From Seonamhaeicola maritimus (GTDB lineage: Bacteria > Bacteroidota > Bacteroidia > Flavobacteriales > Flavobacteriaceae): a DNA stretch of 64,000 nt. A model generated the notes under the pieces. That model saw only the letters and a list, made by a program, of their open reading frames with translations. It was not told the DNA's origin and did not search any database. Both the position numbers and the translations under genes were made by a program. Shown here in pieces: positions 1 to 8,063 of this stretch; the first letter of the stretch is position 1; the number at the start of each line of letters is the position of its first letter. The DNA lies in the NCBI RefSeq assembly GCF_008056315.1, contig NZ_VRKQ01000008.1, positions 1,568,957 through 1,632,956 on the forward strand. Direction: 5' to 3'.

Positions 1-893
1 CCATAGGCAGTCCAACTGGCAATGTTGCCGATATGGAAAATACAGGTATAGATTTAGAATTGGGATATTCTAAACAATTCAATGAACTTAACTTTTCGTT
101 AAATGGAAATATTTCTTACTTAGAGAATGAAGTTACCTTTTTAGGTAATGGTGTGGATTTTTTATCCGGAGGTGAAAGCATCCAATCTAGCACGTATCCA
201 ATTACTAGAACGCAAGTTGGGCAACCTATAAATTCATTTTTTGGTTTTAAAACTAATGGCATTTTCCAAAGTCAAGAAGAGATTAATGCTTATACCAATT
301 CAGAAGGAACCGTAATTCAACCTAACGCTAAACCCGGAGATTTTAAGTGGGTAGATTTAGATGGTGATGGTAATATCGATTCTGATGATAGAGATTTTCT
401 TGGTAGTTCTATTCCAAAGTTATCCTTTGGTTTTACGCTTAATTTAGATTACAAGAATTTCGACCTAATGGTTTTTGGTCAAGGAGCAACTGGAAACAAA
501 ATTTTTCAAGGTTTAAGAAGGTTGGATATAGAGAATGCTAATTTTCAAACAGCTGCCTTAGGAAGATGGGTTGGAGAAGGAACATCTAACACCTATCCAA
601 GGTTAACTACCAATGATACAAATAACAACTTTTCAAACCCTTCAGATTTTTATTTAGAGGACGGCGATTATTTCAGATTAAAGACCCTTCAAGTTGGATA
701 TACAATACCTTCAGATGCCCTAAAAAAATACGGCATTGAAAGACTTCGAATTTACTACACTGCTGAGAACCTAGTCACTTTTACTAAGTATAGTGGTTAT
801 GACCCAGAGATTGGTGGTGGTGTATTTGGCATTGACCGCGGCTATTACCCTCAGGCAAGGACAAATCAAATAGGTGTTAATCTGCAGTTTTAA
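1..893 (+). CDS. susC: SusC-family TonB-dependent outer-membrane receptor, C-terminal part (5' end outside window)
   Basis: The reading frame is open from the first bases, before the first ATG at position 33, so this is the 3' end of a longer gene. The visible 297 residues are the end of a SusC-type beta-barrel: alternating short strands, an aspartate-rich turn (DLDGDGNIDSDD) typical of SusC extracellular loops, and a final aromatic strand ending in LQF, the signal expected for BAM insertion. A SusD gene follows after 16 bp, the normal pairing. By family knowledge the pair imports oligosaccharides through the outer membrane using TonB energy. The plug and carboxypeptidase-like domains cannot be seen. 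The adjacent GH30 genes hint that this pair may handle a beta-glucan-like glycan rather than the sulfated polymer; that is inference. Confidence 0.93.
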   Translation, partial: IGSPTGNVADMENTGIDLELGYSKQFNELNFSLNGNISYLENEVTFLGNGVDFLSGGESIQSSTYPITRTQVGQPINSFFGFKTNGIFQSQEEINAYTNSEGTVIQPNAKPGDFKWVDLDGDGNIDSDDRDFLGSSIPKLSFGFTLNLDYKNFDLMVFGQGATGNKIFQGLRRLDIENANFQTAALGRWVGEGTSNTYPRLTTNDTNNNFSNPSDFYLEDGDYFRLKTLQVGYTIPSDALKKYGIERLRIYYTAENLVTFTKYSGYDPEIGGGVFGIDRGYYPQARTNQIGVNLQF

Positions 894-909
894 TTAAAAA
901 AAGATAGAT

Positions 910-2421
910 ATGAAACTAATAAAATTGAATAAATTAAGAATTGGTGTTCTAATGCTAATGTTCTTAATATCATGTAGCGAATCTTATTTAGAAGTAGAGC
1001 CAAAAGGAACATCTTTAGAGGAAAATTATTATAAGAATGAAGCTGAAGCTTATTCTGGATTAGTTGCTGTATACGATATAATCGGGAAACAGTCTAAAGG
1101 TTTTGAAAATATGATTGCCCTTTTAAATTCTGGTTCAGATGACCATTATACAGGAGGAGGAAGCTCTACGGATGGGTCTCAATTACAAGGCTTTTCTAAT
1201 TATACCATAGACCCATCAACTATCGCAACAAGTTATTGGACCGATTTTTATCAAGGGATTTTTAGAGCAAACACCTTGTTGTTAAAATTACCGGACGTTG
1301 ATATGGAAGAATCTCTAAAAAATAGATTTGCGGCAGAAACTAAGGCTTTAAGGGCTATTTATTATTTTGAACTAGTTAGGTTGTTTGGGAATATTCCACT
1401 TATTACTACACCTTTAACTTCTGATGAATTCTATACAGTAGTTCAGGCTAACCCAAATGATGTTTACGCACAGATTGAGGCCGATTTATTGGAGGCCATT
1501 CCAGATTTACCTATGACCTTAGATCTTGCTAACGAAGCTGGTCGATTAACGAGAGGGGCTGGTAAGGCCATTCTTGGTAAGGTATATCTATACCAAGGAA
1601 AAAATACGGAAGCTGCAACGCAGCTAGCCGAGGTTAACGGAACACCGGGTTCAACGAGTTCATTTGGATATAAATTACTTGATAATTTTGCAGACTTGTG
1701 GGTTATCAGTAACACTTATAATACGGAATCAATTATAGAAATAGCTCATACAAATAAGAGTAATGCAGATTGGGGCTTTTGGGGTTCAGGAGCAGATGAA
1801 GGTAATAGCCTTAATATTATGGTTTGTCCAAGAGGATTCACAAGAACTTCTGGTTCCTCTGCTCCAGATTATGTTTCAGGTTGGGGATTTAGTATTATAA
1901 CTCAAGATTTATATGATACTATGTCTGGAGACCCTAGATTTGACTCTACCATTGAAGACATTCAAGCCTGGTCCGATGCTGGGCAGGTTGAATATGAGCA
2001 CAGTTACCAAAACACTGGCTATTATCTTAAAAAATTCATGCCTTTAAAATCAGATACTTCAACGGGGGGTGGTGCAGATGCTCTAAATTATAAGCAACAC
2101 ACATACATGATACGTTTGGCAGACACATATTTAATGGAGGCCGAGGCCTTAGGAGGAACCGGAGCAAGAGCTCAAGCTTTATTGGATGCCGTAAGAGCTA
2201 GAGTTGGGCTGTCTTCTATACCAGTGACAATGGAAGCAATATATAATGAGAGACGAATGGAACTGGCAGGAGAAGGCCATAGATGGTATGATTTGGTAAG
2301 AACTGGAAGAGCAGCAACAGTTTTAGCAGATAGAGGTTTTGTTGCGGGTAAAAATGAAATATTACCAATTCCATTACCAGAATTGGAAAATACTGCATTA
2401 GTTCAAAACCCAAATTATTAA
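910..2421 (+). CDS. susD: SusD-family glycan-binding lipoprotein (RagB/SusD)
   Basis: A 503-residue protein of normal SusD length. It starts with a lipoprotein signal whose lipobox ends at Cys22 (LISC), followed by acidic and serine residues, which favours surface export. The SusD N-terminal segment (YLEVEPKG, then a tetratricopeptide-like helical region with KALRAIYYFELVRLFG) and the C-terminal signature (ERRMELAGEGHRWYDLVRTG) are both clear. It lies 16 bp after the SusC gene and 18 bp before a PKD-domain lipoprotein, so these three are co-transcribed. By family role it sits on SusC as a lid and captures oligosaccharides. The exact ligand cannot be read from sequence. Confidence 0.96.
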   Translation: MKLIKLNKLRIGVLMLMFLISCSESYLEVEPKGTSLEENYYKNEAEAYSGLVAVYDIIGKQSKGFENMIALLNSGSDDHYTGGGSSTDGSQLQGFSNYTIDPSTIATSYWTDFYQGIFRANTLLLKLPDVDMEESLKNRFAAETKALRAIYYFELVRLFGNIPLITTPLTSDEFYTVVQANPNDVYAQIEADLLEAIPDLPMTLDLANEAGRLTRGAGKAILGKVYLYQGKNTEAATQLAEVNGTPGSTSSFGYKLLDNFADLWVISNTYNTESIIEIAHTNKSNADWGFWGSGADEGNSLNIMVCPRGFTRTSGSSAPDYVSGWGFSIITQDLYDTMSGDPRFDSTIEDIQAWSDAGQVEYEHSYQNTGYYLKKFMPLKSDTSTGGGADALNYKQHTYMIRLADTYLMEAEALGGTGARAQALLDAVRARVGLSSIPVTMEAIYNERRMELAGEGHRWYDLVRTGRAATVLADRGFVAGKNEILPIPLPELENTALVQNPNY

Positions 2422-2439
2422 TTCTTAAAACAAAACATT

Positions 2440-3312
2440 ATGAATTTAAGTATAAAATTAAAAAGTATTACTAAGTTCTTATCAGTGGTAATATTGGCAG
2501 CTATAATGTCTTGTCAACCTGATAAACTAGGAGAGGGTAACGGACTCGTAGCATCAGATTTGGACGCTAGTTTTACAATTACTCAAGTTACCGATAACAA
2601 TAATAACACCTACTTGTTTACAGCTGATAATGATCAGTATATAACTTCATCTTGGGATGTGACAGGTGGTGATGGAATTAGTGTTGGAGATACTGAAGAA
2701 GTTTTTATTCCAGATGCAGGAATTTATAACGTTAAGCACACTGTTACTGGTATTGGTGGAGCAGCAAATATTGTTACTAAGACTTTAAATGTAGAGATAT
2801 CAGACCCTATAGCTGGAAACATTGTTAAAGGCGGAAGATTTGATACAGATGACGACATAGCAGAATGGACTGTCTTAAATATAAGCGCTTCTGGAACAGA
2901 GTGGACTTTGGCTGATGGAAAAGCAACAGTAACAGGAGGTGGATGGAATCAAAAAGGACTTTATCAAACTGTTGATGTTATTGAAGGATTAACTTATAAA
3001 GTTGATATGTTAGTAAGCTCCACTTCAGGTGTTCAAAATACTTGGTTTGAAGTTTTTGCTTCATCGACACAACCTGTTGATGGTTCTGATTACTCTGACG
3101 GTGGGGCCATAGCTAAGTTCAGTACTTGGGGAGGATGTGCTAATGAACCATTTAGTGGGAAATTATCGATTGTAGGATGCGATTTTAATGGAGAACAAGG
3201 AATTTATATTGCGGAAGCTACGGAAACCATTTATTTGGTAATTAAGTGTGGAGGTGAAGACTTAAAGGATGGCGTATCAATTGACAATGTGGAAATGAGA
3301 GCGTTAAACTAA
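2440..3312 (+). CDS. PKD-domain surface glycan-binding lipoprotein (SusE/F position)
   Basis: A 290-residue lipoprotein with lipobox MSC and Cys25. Residues about 45-125 read as a PKD fold (VTGGDGISVGDTEEVFIPDAGIYNVKHTV). Residues about 126-290 form a jelly-roll, carbohydrate-binding-like domain that starts GGRFDTDDDIAEW and ends SIDNVEMRAL. No catalytic signature is visible. Its place directly after susC/susD is that of a surface glycan-binding protein, and PKD lipoproteins of this kind sit next to SusCD pairs in flavobacterial laminarin-type loci. It is followed by a hairpin and then two GH30 genes. The ligand is unknown; a beta-glucan is a reasonable guess from the neighbours. Confidence 0.82.
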   Translation: MNLSIKLKSITKFLSVVILAAIMSCQPDKLGEGNGLVASDLDASFTITQVTDNNNNTYLFTADNDQYITSSWDVTGGDGISVGDTEEVFIPDAGIYNVKHTVTGIGGAANIVTKTLNVEISDPIAGNIVKGGRFDTDDDIAEWTVLNISASGTEWTLADGKATVTGGGWNQKGLYQTVDVIEGLTYKVDMLVSSTSGVQNTWFEVFASSTQPVDGSDYSDGGAIAKFSTWGGCANEPFSGKLSIVGCDFNGEQGIYIAEATETIYLVIKCGGEDLKDGVSIDNVEMRALN

Positions 3313-3340
3313 TGTTTTTAGTTGTTGTTTAGTTTTAGTT

Positions 3341-3381
3341 TTGATTATGCCCATGTTCAACTGAGTATGGGCATTAATCAA
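3341..3381 (+). terminator. Intergenic hairpin between SGBP and first GH30
   Basis: An inverted repeat pairs TTGATTATGCCCAT (3341-3354) with ATGGGCATTAATCAA (3367-3381), with one bulged base and a 12-nt loop. There is no downstream T-run. It may be a weak terminator, an attenuator or a processing hairpin that lowers GH30 expression relative to SusCD. Confidence 0.5.
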
Positions 3382-3414
3382 AGGCTTCATAATAAAAATA
3401 TTTAATGAAACATA

Positions 3415-4851
3415 ATGAAGATATACTTTCAAATATTGTTTTTGTCCAGCTTAATTATAAACTGTTCGTCAACTGATAGTGGTATTGGAGATCCTGTTGA
3501 GACAAAACCTCCTGTTGAGAATAATTATAGTAATGTAGATTATTATTTAACCAAAGCAGATCAATCAGAATTATTTCAGCTACATGAAAATAGCCTTCTA
3601 AAATATTCTAGTAATATAAATTTTTCTATTCAGGTCAATTCCAATATTACTTATCAGGAAATGGATGGTTTTGGTTTTGCTTTAACTGGTGGTAGCGCGT
3701 TACATATTAATAACATGGGCACTAGTCAGAGGGCAGAACTTCTCAATGAACTTTTTGATACCAAAAGAGCAGGGATTAGTTATTTAAGAATCAGTGTAGG
3801 GGCTTCCGATTTAGACATAGAGCCATTTTCGTATGATGATCTTCCAATTGGACAAACCGAAGATCTGAATTTAAATCATTTTTCTATTGCTAAAGATCAG
3901 GAGCACCTTATTCCGATTTTAAAAGAAATTTTAGCAATAAACCCAAACATAAAAATTTTGAGCTCCCCTTGGTCAGCGCCATCATGGATGAAAACCAGTA
4001 ATAGTACTATTGGAGGTAGTTTAATGCCTGAGTATTATTCAGTTTATGCTAATTATTTTGTAAAATATATCAAAGCATATGAGGCAGAAGGTATTCCTAT
4101 TGATGCTATCACTGTGCAAAATGAACCTCATCATGATAGTAATAATCCGAGTATGCGAATGGAGGCGAATGAAATGGCCAATTTTGTAAAAAATCATTTA
4201 GGACCTGTTTTTGTTGCTGAAAATATTCAAACCAAAATCATTGTTTGGGATCATAATGCAGATAATACTAATTACCCTATAAGTATATTTAATGACACCG
4301 AAGCTAATCAATACATTGATGGTTCTGCTTTTCATCTTTATGGAGGATCTATCGATAATTTAAGTTCAGTTCATAATGCATACCCGGATAAGAATCTCTA
4401 TTTCACAGAACAGTGGGTAGGTGTTAATTCAGAGTTTGAAGATAATTTAAAATGGCATGTAAGGGAACTCATAATTGGAGCTTCAAGAAATTGGTGCAAA
4501 AGTGTTTTAGAATGGAACCTAGTGTCAAATTCTCAGCTAAAACCTCATACACCTGGCGGGTGCACAGAATGTTTAGGTGGTTTAACCATTGACGGGAACG
4601 CAGTAAAAAGAAATGAGGGATATTACATAATTGCTCATGCTGCCAAATTTGTAAGACCTGGTTCTGTAAGAATAAGTACAAATTATTCAACAGATTTACC
4701 AAATGTTGCATTTAAAACACCAGCAGGTAAAATAATAGTGATTGTATTGAACAACTCCTCCACAGATAGGTCTTTCAATATTCTAGGAACCAATGAACCA
4801 ATTACGGCATCACTTAGTGCAGGTGCAGTAGCGACTTATGTTTGGGATTAA
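3415..4851 (+). CDS. GH30 family glycoside hydrolase, lipoprotein
   Basis: A 478-residue protein with a short lipoprotein signal (Cys17, context IINC). The (beta/alpha)8 GH30 core shows the family hallmarks: DGFGFALTGGSA, SPWSAPSWMKT, general acid/base Glu237 in TVQNEP and nucleophile Glu332 in YFTEQW. The C-terminal beta-sandwich ends ATYVWD. GH30 enzymes retain configuration and include beta-1,6-glucanases, beta-glucosidases and beta-xylosidases; FaGH30, described from a Formosa laminarin locus, acts on beta-1,6 side chains. That makes an exo-beta-1,6-glucanase plausible here, but the subfamily was not resolved. The gene is followed by a second GH30 after 21 bp. The N-terminal Cys implies outer-membrane or periplasmic anchoring. 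Confidence 0.88.
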   Translation: MKIYFQILFLSSLIINCSSTDSGIGDPVETKPPVENNYSNVDYYLTKADQSELFQLHENSLLKYSSNINFSIQVNSNITYQEMDGFGFALTGGSALHINNMGTSQRAELLNELFDTKRAGISYLRISVGASDLDIEPFSYDDLPIGQTEDLNLNHFSIAKDQEHLIPILKEILAINPNIKILSSPWSAPSWMKTSNSTIGGSLMPEYYSVYANYFVKYIKAYEAEGIPIDAITVQNEPHHDSNNPSMRMEANEMANFVKNHLGPVFVAENIQTKIIVWDHNADNTNYPISIFNDTEANQYIDGSAFHLYGGSIDNLSSVHNAYPDKNLYFTEQWVGVNSEFEDNLKWHVRELIIGASRNWCKSVLEWNLVSNSQLKPHTPGGCTECLGGLTIDGNAVKRNEGYYIIAHAAKFVRPGSVRISTNYSTDLPNVAFKTPAGKIIVIVLNNSSTDRSFNILGTNEPITASLSAGAVATYVWD

Positions 4852-4872
4852 TTCATCAATAAATTAAGTGAA

Positions 4873-6348
4873 ATGATAAAAAGACTTATAGTAGTAATTA
4901 TACTAATGATTACAATTCTATCATGCCAAAGGCATAAGGAAGAACATTTAGTTCATCAAACAGATAATAAACAAAAGACTTATTTAAACCAAAAGCTAAA
5001 ATTGTATACTACGGCAGAGGGTACAGATTTGAAGTTGACAGAAACAGGGGCGGGTACTTTTCAAAATACTACTCAACCTTTAGAAACAGAAATTGCTGTA
5101 TTCGTAAATCCTGAAAAGTCTTTTCAGGAATTTCTGGGCATAGGAGGTGCTATTACAGATGCCGCAGCAGAAGTATTTGCTAAATTAAGTAAAGACAAAC
5201 AAGAAGAATTGATTGATGCTTATTTTAGTGTAGCTGGCAATAATTATAACATAATTAGAACCAGCATTCATAGCTGTGATTTTAGTCCATATAGTTTTAC
5301 CTATATAGAAGAAGGAGACAAAGAGTTGAAAACGTTTTCGATAGATCATGATAAAGAATTCAGGATCCCAATGATCAAAAAAGCCATGAATTTAATTGGT
5401 GATAACGATTTGGTTTTTTATGCCAGCCCTTGGAGTCCGCCGGCATTCATGAAGAGTAATAGAAATATGCTACAAGGAGGTAAGCTATTACCAGAATATT
5501 ATCAAACGTGGGCAGACTATTATGTGAAATTTATTCAAGCCTATGAAAAGGAAAGTATTCCAGTTTGGGGCGTTACAATACAGAATGAACCTATGGCTAA
5601 GCAACGTTGGGAATCATGTATCTACACAGCGGAAGAAGAACGTGATTTTTTAAAGAATTATTTAGGTCCAACATTTGATAAAGCAGGGTTTAACGATAAG
5701 AAAATTGTGGTTTGGGACCATAATAGAGATTTAATCTCACATCGTGCAAATACTATTTTTGAAGATCCCGAGGCGGCTAAATATGCTTGGGGTATTGGAT
5801 TGCATTGGTATGAAACTTGGACAGGGGGAGAACCTAAATATGATAACCTAAGTAATATAAATGAATCATTTCCCGAAAAGAAAATTTTATTTACCGAAGG
5901 CTGTCAGGAAAAGTTTGATAGTAACCATTATTACCGTTGGTCTAATGCAGAACGCTACGGAAGTTCTATGATTAATGATTTTAATAACGGAACTGTAGGC
6001 TGGACTGACTGGAATATACTATTAGATGAAACAGGTGGCCCTAATCATGTTAACAATCTTTGTTTTGCGCCAGTCCATGCAGATACCAGAACAAATGAAC
6101 TGATTTTTACCCCTTCTTATTATTATATCGGGCATTTTTCAAGATTTATAGAACAAGGTGCCCATAGAATTAGTACTACAACAAGCAGAAGTACCCTAGA
6201 AAGCACCTCGTTTAGAAATGTAGATGGAGAAATAGTGACCGTAGTTTTAAACAGAACGGACGTTGCTATAACATATAAATTAATTGTTGGAAAAAGCGAA
6301 GTGATACTTGAAATCCCTAAACACGCTATACAAACAATTATTTATTAA
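4873..6348 (+). CDS. GH30 family glycoside hydrolase (GH30_1/3-like), lipoprotein
   Basis: A 491-residue lipoprotein with lipobox LSC and Cys18. GH30 motifs: FLGIGGAITDAAAEVF, YASPWSPPAFMK, general acid/base Glu239 in TIQNEP, nucleophile Glu342 in LFTEGCQEK, and a beta-sandwich tail with VVLNRTD. It is closer to the classical glucosylceramidase/beta-1,6-glucanase branch than its upstream neighbour, so the two GH30 genes are diverged paralogs rather than a recent duplication. They are likely co-transcribed. Possible activities are beta-1,6-glucosidase/glucanase or beta-xylosidase; the sequence alone does not separate them. Directly downstream lies a decayed GH59 fragment. Confidence 0.88.
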   Translation: MIKRLIVVIILMITILSCQRHKEEHLVHQTDNKQKTYLNQKLKLYTTAEGTDLKLTETGAGTFQNTTQPLETEIAVFVNPEKSFQEFLGIGGAITDAAAEVFAKLSKDKQEELIDAYFSVAGNNYNIIRTSIHSCDFSPYSFTYIEEGDKELKTFSIDHDKEFRIPMIKKAMNLIGDNDLVFYASPWSPPAFMKSNRNMLQGGKLLPEYYQTWADYYVKFIQAYEKESIPVWGVTIQNEPMAKQRWESCIYTAEEERDFLKNYLGPTFDKAGFNDKKIVVWDHNRDLISHRANTIFEDPEAAKYAWGIGLHWYETWTGGEPKYDNLSNINESFPEKKILFTEGCQEKFDSNHYYRWSNAERYGSSMINDFNNGTVGWTDWNILLDETGGPNHVNNLCFAPVHADTRTNELIFTPSYYYIGHFSRFIEQGAHRISTTTSRSTLESTSFRNVDGEIVTVVLNRTDVAITYKLIVGKSEVILEIPKHAIQTIIY

Positions 6349-6384
6349 TAGTCTAAATAATAGATAAAATATTCTTTCAGATCG

Positions 6385-6783
6385 TATATCCTAATTCATT
6401 ATAAAGCCAATACGCTAACAGGTGATTTTAACCAAATGAGATTACACCTGTAAAGCCGATGTGTATATTGCAGCTGGCCATGTGGAGTTTGGTGGTCGGG
6501 TACAAGGCGCATTTTTAAAAGAATATCGTTTCGTTTAAGGTTGGAAAAAAATGGAAAGTGGGAAATTGTTTATGGTAAAAAGACTCTGGCAAAAGGCCAA
6601 CTAAATGACTTTTATAGTGCTATTTGGCATGAGATAAAACTAAAATTTAGGGGTAATTGTGTGGAAGCCTTTATTGATGGAACGGCTATGTCTAAACAAA
6701 CCAATAAACTTGGTACAGGATATGTTATTTTGGCCAGTTCTTACAATGGCAACATGTTTGATAATTTAGAGGTAGGGCCCTAA
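6385..6783 (+). pseudogene. Fossil of a GH59-type C-terminal lectin domain (truncated, frameshifted)
   Basis: From about 6385 to 6783 the DNA translates piecewise into a relative of the last about 150 residues of the intact GH59 protein at 35244-37550. One frame gives DVYIAAGHVEFGGRVQGAF, matching DVFIEGGNVELGGRVQGSY. After a stop and a net frameshift near 6535-6541 another frame gives KNGKWEIVYGKKTLAKG, matching KNGNWTLGFDKQTLAKG, and it ends NMFDNLEVGP versus NLFDNLEVTP. A TGA stands where the intact copy has a Trp codon, near 6440. No catalytic part remains. The open 80-residue tail (TTG at 6541) should not be annotated as a gene. It indicates that a second GH59 gene once followed the GH30 pair. 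Confidence 0.85.
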
Positions 6784-6790
6784 TGAGAAT

Positions 6791-6829
6791 GAACCGTTTA
6801 CCAGATTAAGCAAAGTTGGTAAACGGTTC
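6791..6829. terminator. Bidirectional hairpin between convergent units
   Basis: A perfect 13-bp stem, GAACCGTTTACCA (6791-6803) with TGGTAAACGGTTC (6817-6829). It lies between the plus-strand GH30/fossil unit and the end of the minus-strand gene at 6863. The flanks are AT-rich but a long T-run is lacking. Confidence 0.7.
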
Positions 6830-6862
6830 ACTATATAAATTTTCAAATTCTTTTTATACTCT

Positions 6863-7744
6863 TTACTCTTTTTTTGATTCCGGATTATTTGTAATATAAT
6901 CTTCCAAAAGATTTTTTACAACATCTAAACTTCCAGCTTTTAATCCATCATTTACATTAGCCCCAGTAATCCAATATAATACCATACCGGCATCAGAACA
7001 GTCCCATTTACCTTTTTGAAAGTTTACAATGTTATCTATTTCTGCTATGTTTCCTATCGTCCAAACCAATCTTATACGAGGGTCTTCATGGTTTTTTGCC
7101 CAATCCCATTGTTCGTGGTCTAATTTTAAATTTATATTTTGGTCTGGAATACGCACTTCTTCAATACCAAAATCTAATATTTGTTGCCAAGTATAAAAAT
7201 CGCCAGCATTATCATTGGCAGGATGGTGTGTTACTACTTTAACATAATTGTGTTTTTCTTTAGGCGTCTTTTTTAAAGCCATTCCAATTATATCTGGTTC
7301 ACCAGCTTCTATAATCCATAAGGGGTCATCTTTAGTAGAGGCATTAATGGCCCAACATAAATCATTAATTGTTTCTTCTTTTTGCCAAATGGCATCATAA
7401 AATGTTAAGTGATTAAAACCACCCCAACGTCTTGCAGTCATATCACATGTTACTTGCATTAAATGGTGGCGTTCTTTTTCGGCTTGTTCAGAAATTCGGT
7501 CGTCCCTTACCAAATCACAACTATGCGAATAATGTACTAACCTGTCCTCTAAACCAGCAGCACGCAATAAGGCAATACTAATAGCGGTACCTCCTAGGTC
7601 ATCAGGGTCTGGTGAATTCCCATCTGCTACTATGGCTATTCGGCCTTTTGGAGCTTCAATATTGGTTTGTGCCAATGCAGGGGTAATTATAAAAATGCTT
7701 AATACTATAATGTATATTTTATTTACGGCCTTAAAAGATTTCAT
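6863..7744 (-). CDS. Secreted nucleoside-hydrolase-like protein (DUF1593-type fold), PUL-regulated
   Basis: A 293-residue protein with a cleavable Sec signal (IITPALAQ). Right after it comes RIAIVADGNSPDPDDLGG, a DxNxxDxDD arrangement like the calcium site of nucleoside hydrolases. Further conserved-looking pieces are WIIEAGEPDIIGMAL, VVTHHPANDN and YWITGANVNDG. The family resembles nucleoside-hydrolase-like domains found in some secreted carbohydrate-active proteins (DUF1593 type); this assignment is from motif resemblance only. It is alone on the minus strand but carries the shared regulon promoter (repeats at 7827-7813, -7 box at 7789-7782), which ties it to polysaccharide use. A true nucleosidase role is unlikely given the context. 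The function is unknown. Confidence 0.6.
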   Translation of the reverse strand: MKSFKAVNKIYIIVLSIFIITPALAQTNIEAPKGRIAIVADGNSPDPDDLGGTAISIALLRAAGLEDRLVHYSHSCDLVRDDRISEQAEKERHHLMQVTCDMTARRWGGFNHLTFYDAIWQKEETINDLCWAINASTKDDPLWIIEAGEPDIIGMALKKTPKEKHNYVKVVTHHPANDNAGDFYTWQQILDFGIEEVRIPDQNINLKLDHEQWDWAKNHEDPRIRLVWTIGNIAEIDNIVNFQKGKWDCSDAGMVLYWITGANVNDGLKAGSLDVVKNLLEDYITNNPESKKE

Positions 7745-7781
7745 GCTAAAATGGTATTTATGTAATAGGTTTAAAAGAAGA

Positions 7782-7827
7782 TAAAAATAAAAAGTACATT
7801 AGGTAATTCTAACCTGTTCTATCCTGT
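7782..7827 (-). promoter_or_regulatory. Regulon promoter of the nucleoside-hydrolase-like gene
   Basis: Read on the minus strand: TACAGGATAG followed by AACAGGT, with two ACAGG cores exactly 10 bp apart (starting at 7827 and 7817). The -7 box TATTTTTA spans 7789-7782, beginning 28 bp after the proximal core. The start codon at 7744 is 38 bp further on. Confidence 0.8.
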
Positions 7828-7967
7828 AAATAGTGGCATATCATTAATTGATTTAATAATTCTTCTTAAAGGATTTTTTAATTAAATATACTTGAGTATT
7901 TGGGTGTTTTGTAGGAAAAACTATTGATTTGTTTAATAAGATTTTGCTTATATCAAATGATAATAAT

Positions 7968-8034
7968 TACAGGTAAGTGCAGGATAGTAAGGGTCAGTGC
8001 AGGATGCAATACCAAGTTTTAACAAATATTTTGC
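7968..8034 (+). promoter_or_regulatory. Regulon promoter of susC2, extended operator array
   Basis: The longest array in the window. Cores are ACAGG at 7969, GCAGG at 7979, a degenerate unit at 7989 and GCAGG at 7999, all on a 10-bp grid (TACAGGTAAG, TGCAGGATAG, TAAGGGTCAG, TGCAGGATGC). A -7-like TATTTTG begins at 8027, again 28 bp from the proximal core, though it is one base short of the TAnnTTTG consensus. SusC starts at 8064. Confidence 0.78.
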
Positions 8035-8063
8035 ACATCTATTAATAAAATTAACTAAAATTT

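Noticed and set aside
6541-6783. Stand-alone 80-residue coding sequence
   Set aside because: It starts with TTG, has no ribosome-binding signal, and is the tail of a frameshifted GH59 fossil.
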